From Fibrobacter sp. (lineage in GTDB: Bacteria; Fibrobacterota; Fibrobacteria; Fibrobacterales; Fibrobacteraceae), in NCBI RefSeq assembly GCF_017545445.1, contig NZ_JAFWOM010000030.1:23121-87120 (forward strand): a stretch of DNA of 64,000 nt, given 5' to 3'. Numbering within the stretch: position 1 is the first letter of the stretch; each line of letters opens with the position of its first letter. Of this stretch, positions 61,314 through 64,000 are shown piece after piece. The notes under the pieces are model-generated. The model was not told the origin of the DNA. It did not search any database and saw only the letters and a list, made by a program, of their open reading frames with translations. The position numbers and the translations under genes are program-made.

Positions 61314-62423
61314 ATGAAAAAGTTTATCCTTCCGATGGTTGCCGTAGCTTTTTTGGCAGCATGTTCTGAATCCAACTCTGATGTTAATTTAATTGCCCCT
61401 CCGGGTCCGATTGGTGAAGTTTCTTCTAGTTCTGTGGCTGTTGTTCCTCCGGCAAGCTCTGAAACGGTCGCTGCACCGACAAGCTCCGATGCCGTTCTTC
61501 CGGCAAGTTCTGCAGTTGCCCCGACGAGTTCTGATGCCGTTGTTCCGACCAGTTCCGCTGCGGCTCCGACGAGTTCTGAAGCTGCTGTTCCGACTAGTTC
61601 CGCTGCAGCTCCGGCAAGTTCTGCCGCTGTTACGCCGAATCCGGAGTTCACATATAGCGTTCCGACGTTGACTGAAATTGATCCAAGCAAGACTTATAAG
61701 TTTTATGGTGCAGAACTCACTGGCCTTGACCAGTTCAAGTATGGCCGTTTCGAAGCTCGCATGAGAATGGCCGCTATTTCGGGTTCCGTGAGCTCCATGT
61801 TCCTTTACTATGACAACTCTTGGGAAAAGGGAAACGAACCGTGGAACGAAATTGATATTGAAGTTCTCGGTAAGGCTCCTAATTCTTGGCAGTCTAATAT
61901 CATCACTCGTGAAGGCGATCCGTCCATCAAGTCGAATACGGCCTCCGAAAGTAAGCCACTTCACGATTTTGGCTTTGACGCTACGCAGGGCTTCCATTTG
62001 TATGCTATGGTCTGGACGCCGGAATACGTGGCTTGGGAAATTGACAGCGTTGAAGTCCGTCGCGACACGCTTGGCATGAGCCGCGGTACCCACGCTGATG
62101 CAGACCAGGTTAAGTTCTTGACCGAAAAACAATCTCTCCGCTTCAACCTTTGGGCTTCTAAGAGTGCTGCCTGGACTGGTACCTGGGCAAAAGGTGTTGG
62201 CCTCCCGGTTGAACAACAGATTGACTACGTCCGAGTTTATTCGTATGATACGGCTACCAAGACCTTCACAAAGCTTTGGCAGGATGATTTTGACGGTGAA
62301 GATGTTGATCCGCAGCATTGGTCTAGAGGCGACTGGGAAATGGAACGTGTGTACCTCCGCCCGGATAACGTTATCGTCGAAAAAGGCTATTGCAGACTTA
62401 TTTTGGATTACGAAGCTAAATAA
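61314..62423 (+). CDS. Lipoprotein with circularly permuted GH16 beta-glucanase domain
   Basis: A 369-residue surface protein: lipoprotein signal (VAFLAACSES, Cys about 17), a Ser/Ala/Pro linker of repeated PTSSxAAV-type units (residues ~38-108), then a GH16 domain with catalytic motif E179-I-D181-I-E183. The strand order is that of the F. succinogenes lichenase: GAELTGLDQFKYGRFEARM comes first, then WNEIDIEVLGK, then SLRFNLWASKSAAWTG. The strands that are N-terminal in Bacillus enzymes (DDFDGEDVDPQHWSRGDWE, VYLRPDNVIV) are at the C-terminus. Likely acts on mixed-linkage beta-1,3-1,4-glucan; substrate not proven. Confidence 0.9.
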   Translation: MKKFILPMVAVAFLAACSESNSDVNLIAPPGPIGEVSSSSVAVVPPASSETVAAPTSSDAVLPASSAVAPTSSDAVVPTSSAAAPTSSEAAVPTSSAAAPASSAAVTPNPEFTYSVPTLTEIDPSKTYKFYGAELTGLDQFKYGRFEARMRMAAISGSVSSMFLYYDNSWEKGNEPWNEIDIEVLGKAPNSWQSNIITREGDPSIKSNTASESKPLHDFGFDATQGFHLYAMVWTPEYVAWEIDSVEVRRDTLGMSRGTHADADQVKFLTEKQSLRFNLWASKSAAWTGTWAKGVGLPVEQQIDYVRVYSYDTATKTFTKLWQDDFDGEDVDPQHWSRGDWEMERVYLRPDNVIVEKGYCRLILDYEAK

Positions 62424-62444
62424 AGAATTTGGTGTATAGAAGTA

Positions 62445-62475
62445 AGCCTCCCGGAGAAATTCGGGGGGCTTTTTT
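62445..62475 (+). terminator. Rho-independent terminator of the GH16 gene
   Basis: AGCCTCCCG (62445-62453) pairs with CGGGGGGCT (62462-62470) with one mismatch; five to six T residues follow. Confidence 0.78.
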
Positions 62476-62480
62476 GAATT

Positions 62481-62746
62481 TTAGTTGTTGGTCATTAGTC
62501 ATTAGTTGTTAGTTGTTAGTCATTAGTTATTGGTCATTGGTTGTTTCTACTGACTAATGACCATCGGCTATTGACTATTATCCATGAACTATTAACTTTT
62601 GTTTACTTTTCCCTGAAAGCGAATAATTGTATATTGGTCCATGGTTGCTAGTCATTAGCCATTGGTTTGTTGCTAGGAATGTAATAAGAAAGCTCTTTTA
62701 ACAACTCTATTTACTAACCACTGTTTACTGCCTACTTCCTACTACT
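62481..62746. repeat. Long heptamer arrays in both senses
   Basis: 62481-62543 is nine perfect-register units (TTAGTTG, TTGGTCA, TTAGTCA, TTAGTTG, TTAGTTG, TTAGTCA, TTAGTTA, TTGGTCA, TTGGTTG). 62551-62597 continues in the opposite sense (TGACTAA, TGACCAT, ...), so the two can pair. 62642-62676 and 62713-62746 hold two further short arrays. The 336-bp gap has no gene. Confidence 0.9.
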
Positions 62747-62759
62747 AAAGAGGATTATC

Positions 62760-63245
62760 ATGAAAAAACTTTTCCTTGTGGCTCTCGCTACTATTTCGCT
62801 TGCCTTGATGGCTTGCGGCCCGTCTAAAATCCAAATGCAGGAAGCTTCGTCTATGAGTGATGTGCTGGTTGAAGTACGTCAGGTTTTGAACGATTCGATT
62901 AGCTTGTATGTAGGTAATGTGCTTTATTTGAATTCTAAACAGATTGTTGCTGATGATATGTATCCGTTGCATGTCAGCACTCGCGATCCGGCAGAGTTTG
63001 AAAAGCTCACTGCAACGGATGAAATCAACAGTGACGAAGAATTGTTAAATTATCTGCGTCGTAAAGCTCCGGATATGATGAATATCGGGCTTGTGATTGG
63101 TGAAACGGCTTACAACGAAATCGGTTTTGAAGAAGCTGCCGCTGTCGCAAAACTCACCAAGATTTTCCAGCAAATCCAAGGTGGCTCGCTTACGTTGTTC
63201 CATGAGAAAAACGGCGAACTCACTGACATGAAAAAGCTGTATTAG
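62760..63245 (+). CDS. Small lipoprotein of unknown function
   Basis: A 161-residue protein with a lipoprotein signal (ATISLALMACGPS, Cys about 20) and a mostly helical acidic domain (EEAAAVAKLTKIFQQIQGG). No family recognised. It is bracketed by heptamer arrays on both sides and is a single-gene unit. Confidence 0.72.
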   Translation: MKKLFLVALATISLALMACGPSKIQMQEASSMSDVLVEVRQVLNDSISLYVGNVLYLNSKQIVADDMYPLHVSTRDPAEFEKLTATDEINSDEELLNYLRRKAPDMMNIGLVIGETAYNEIGFEEAAAVAKLTKIFQQIQGGSLTLFHEKNGELTDMKKLY

Positions 63246-63249
63246 TTGA

Positions 63250-63310
63250 TGGTTGCTAGTCATTAGTCAATAGTCATTAGTTGTTGGTTGTAGGTCAATG
63301 GTTATTGGCG
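63250..63310. repeat. Heptamer array
   Basis: About eight 7-bp units: GGTTGCT, AGTCATT, AGTCAAT, AGTCATT, AGTTGTT, GGTTGTA, GGTCAAT, GGTTATT. Same family as the array at 62481. Confidence 0.88.
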
Positions 63311-63700
63311 CTTTTGTCACCCCGCACTTGTTGCGGGGTCGCCTTACACAGTTCTCCTAGCTGTCATCCCGGACTCCGTTCTCTTTGACTACTTGCAGCT
63401 TTGCTGCTTAGTAGTCATGATCCGCGAATGGGGACGGGATCTGCTTTTTTATTGCGTTTATCGGGGCGTTACCCCGGAACATGTCCGGGGCAGGCTCATG
63501 GTGTTCCCGTTAGAAGGGGTAGCGGAAGCCCGTAAGGGCTGAAGCGAGGGGAAGGCTTGCCCCTTTTCTTAATCAAATCTCTCGTCTCTCGTCTTTGGAT
63601 TGTCACTTCGTTCCAATCCCAAATTCTAGTCTCGGTCATGTCCAAGCAAGGTTGACGCTTCGCGTCTGTGGCGGCATTTATCAAATATAAGTCCATAAAT
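63311..63700. repeat. Cluster of dispersed GC-rich hairpin elements
   Basis: CCCCGCA/TGCGGGG hairpin (63320-63338), GTCATCCCGGACTCCG element (63362 onward), CCCCGGA/TCCGGGG hairpin (63472-63490), and a TCTCTCG-TCTCTCG heptamer pair near 63578. The 560-bp gap before alaS has no gene. Confidence 0.65.
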
Positions 63701-63805
63701 GGCTTATGCTTGATCAAATTTGCACACTCTTGGCCGCGACGCTCGACTTGAGAATTTGTCGTCTAATTTCTATCTTTGCGCTCGTAAAAATTCAAAGGAA
63801 TAGCT

Positions 63806-64000
63806 ATGTCCGAAAAAATGACTTCTGCGCAGGTGCGCGAATCCTTTATCAAGTTCTTCGAATCCAAGGGCCACCTCTTTGTGCGTTCTTCGCCGGTGGT
63901 TCCGCATGACGACCCGACGCTCATGTTCACGAACGCGGGCATGAACCAGTTCAAGGCTATCTTCCTGGGCGACAATCCGAAGGGTTGGAAGCACGTATGC
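63806..64000 (+). CDS. alaS: Alanyl-tRNA synthetase, N-terminal part (cut by the window end)
   Basis: Sixty-five codons from ATG 63806: [20 protein letters not shown], then [31 protein letters not shown]. This is the class II motif-1 start of AlaRS. AAAGGA ribosome site seven bases before the ATG. The gene runs off the right edge. Confidence 0.95.
   Translation, partial: MSEKMTSAQVRESFIKFFESKGHLFVRSSPVVPHDDPTLMFTNAGMNQFKAIFLGDNPKGWKHVC

Overview
The window is a stretch of chromosome that very probably comes from a Fibrobacter species (phylum Fibrobacterota). The strongest clues are a secreted protein ending in the Fibrobacter succinogenes major paralogous domain (50675-52051), a lipoprotein carrying a GH16 beta-glucanase domain in the circularly permuted order known from the F. 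succinogenes lichenase (61314-62423), Ser/Ala-rich linkers on surface lipoproteins (2-1192, 61314-62423), and a fermentative pflA/pflB pair. No rRNA, tRNA, complete IS element, prophage or CRISPR array was recognised.

Layout. 1-12.4 kb looks like an envelope uptake/export region: the end of a DUF4374-like lipoprotein, two half-size ABC exporters of the siderophore-transporter type on the minus strand, and a divergent plus-strand operon tonB-exbB-exbD-RND exporter-LolA-like protein-outer-membrane barrel, followed by an AraC-type regulator. 12.5-17.6 kb holds azlCD and two BatA/BatB-like von Willebrand proteins on either side of a degenerate GGDEF protein. 17.6-23.5 kb is a secreted subtilase cassette that has been partly duplicated. 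23.7-36.4 kb is mostly housekeeping: M16-like lipoprotein, trmH, an MCE protein, ptsH-ptsI, a lytic transglycosylase, a Cache-GGDEF cyclase, a DUF167 protein, DivIVA and a WYL regulator.

36.5-48.3 kb is the accessory part, with a lower GC content, many small or broken genes (an AbiE-type pair, a DinJ-like antitoxin, two further frameshifted ORFs), an Rpn-family nuclease, an AAA ATPase of the DUF234 type, and the most interesting locus of the window: a sigma-54 activator with an RtcR-like CARF sensor domain (41896-43449, minus). It lies back to back with a near-perfect sigma-54 promoter (43606-43621) that drives a 61-residue, extremely acidic protein (43660-43845), and it converges with an OST-HTH/LOTUS-DUF3825 protein (40093-41799). 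I read this as a candidate RNA-damage or cyclic-nucleotide-responsive system.

48.3-64 kb returns to core functions: tcdA next to sufS, epmA, a TlpA-like thioredoxin, pilT-pilC, pflA, an MBL-fold hydrolase, pflB, the GH16 lipoprotein and the start of alaS at the right edge. Intergenic regions across the whole window are filled with two kinds of repeat: 7-bp-period arrays (consensus like TTAGTCA / YCACTAA / CCTAACA) and dispersed GTCATCCTGAG...GGATCCA or GTCATTGCGAGG...GACGAAGCAATC elements. One copy of the latter sits in frame inside a signal peptide.
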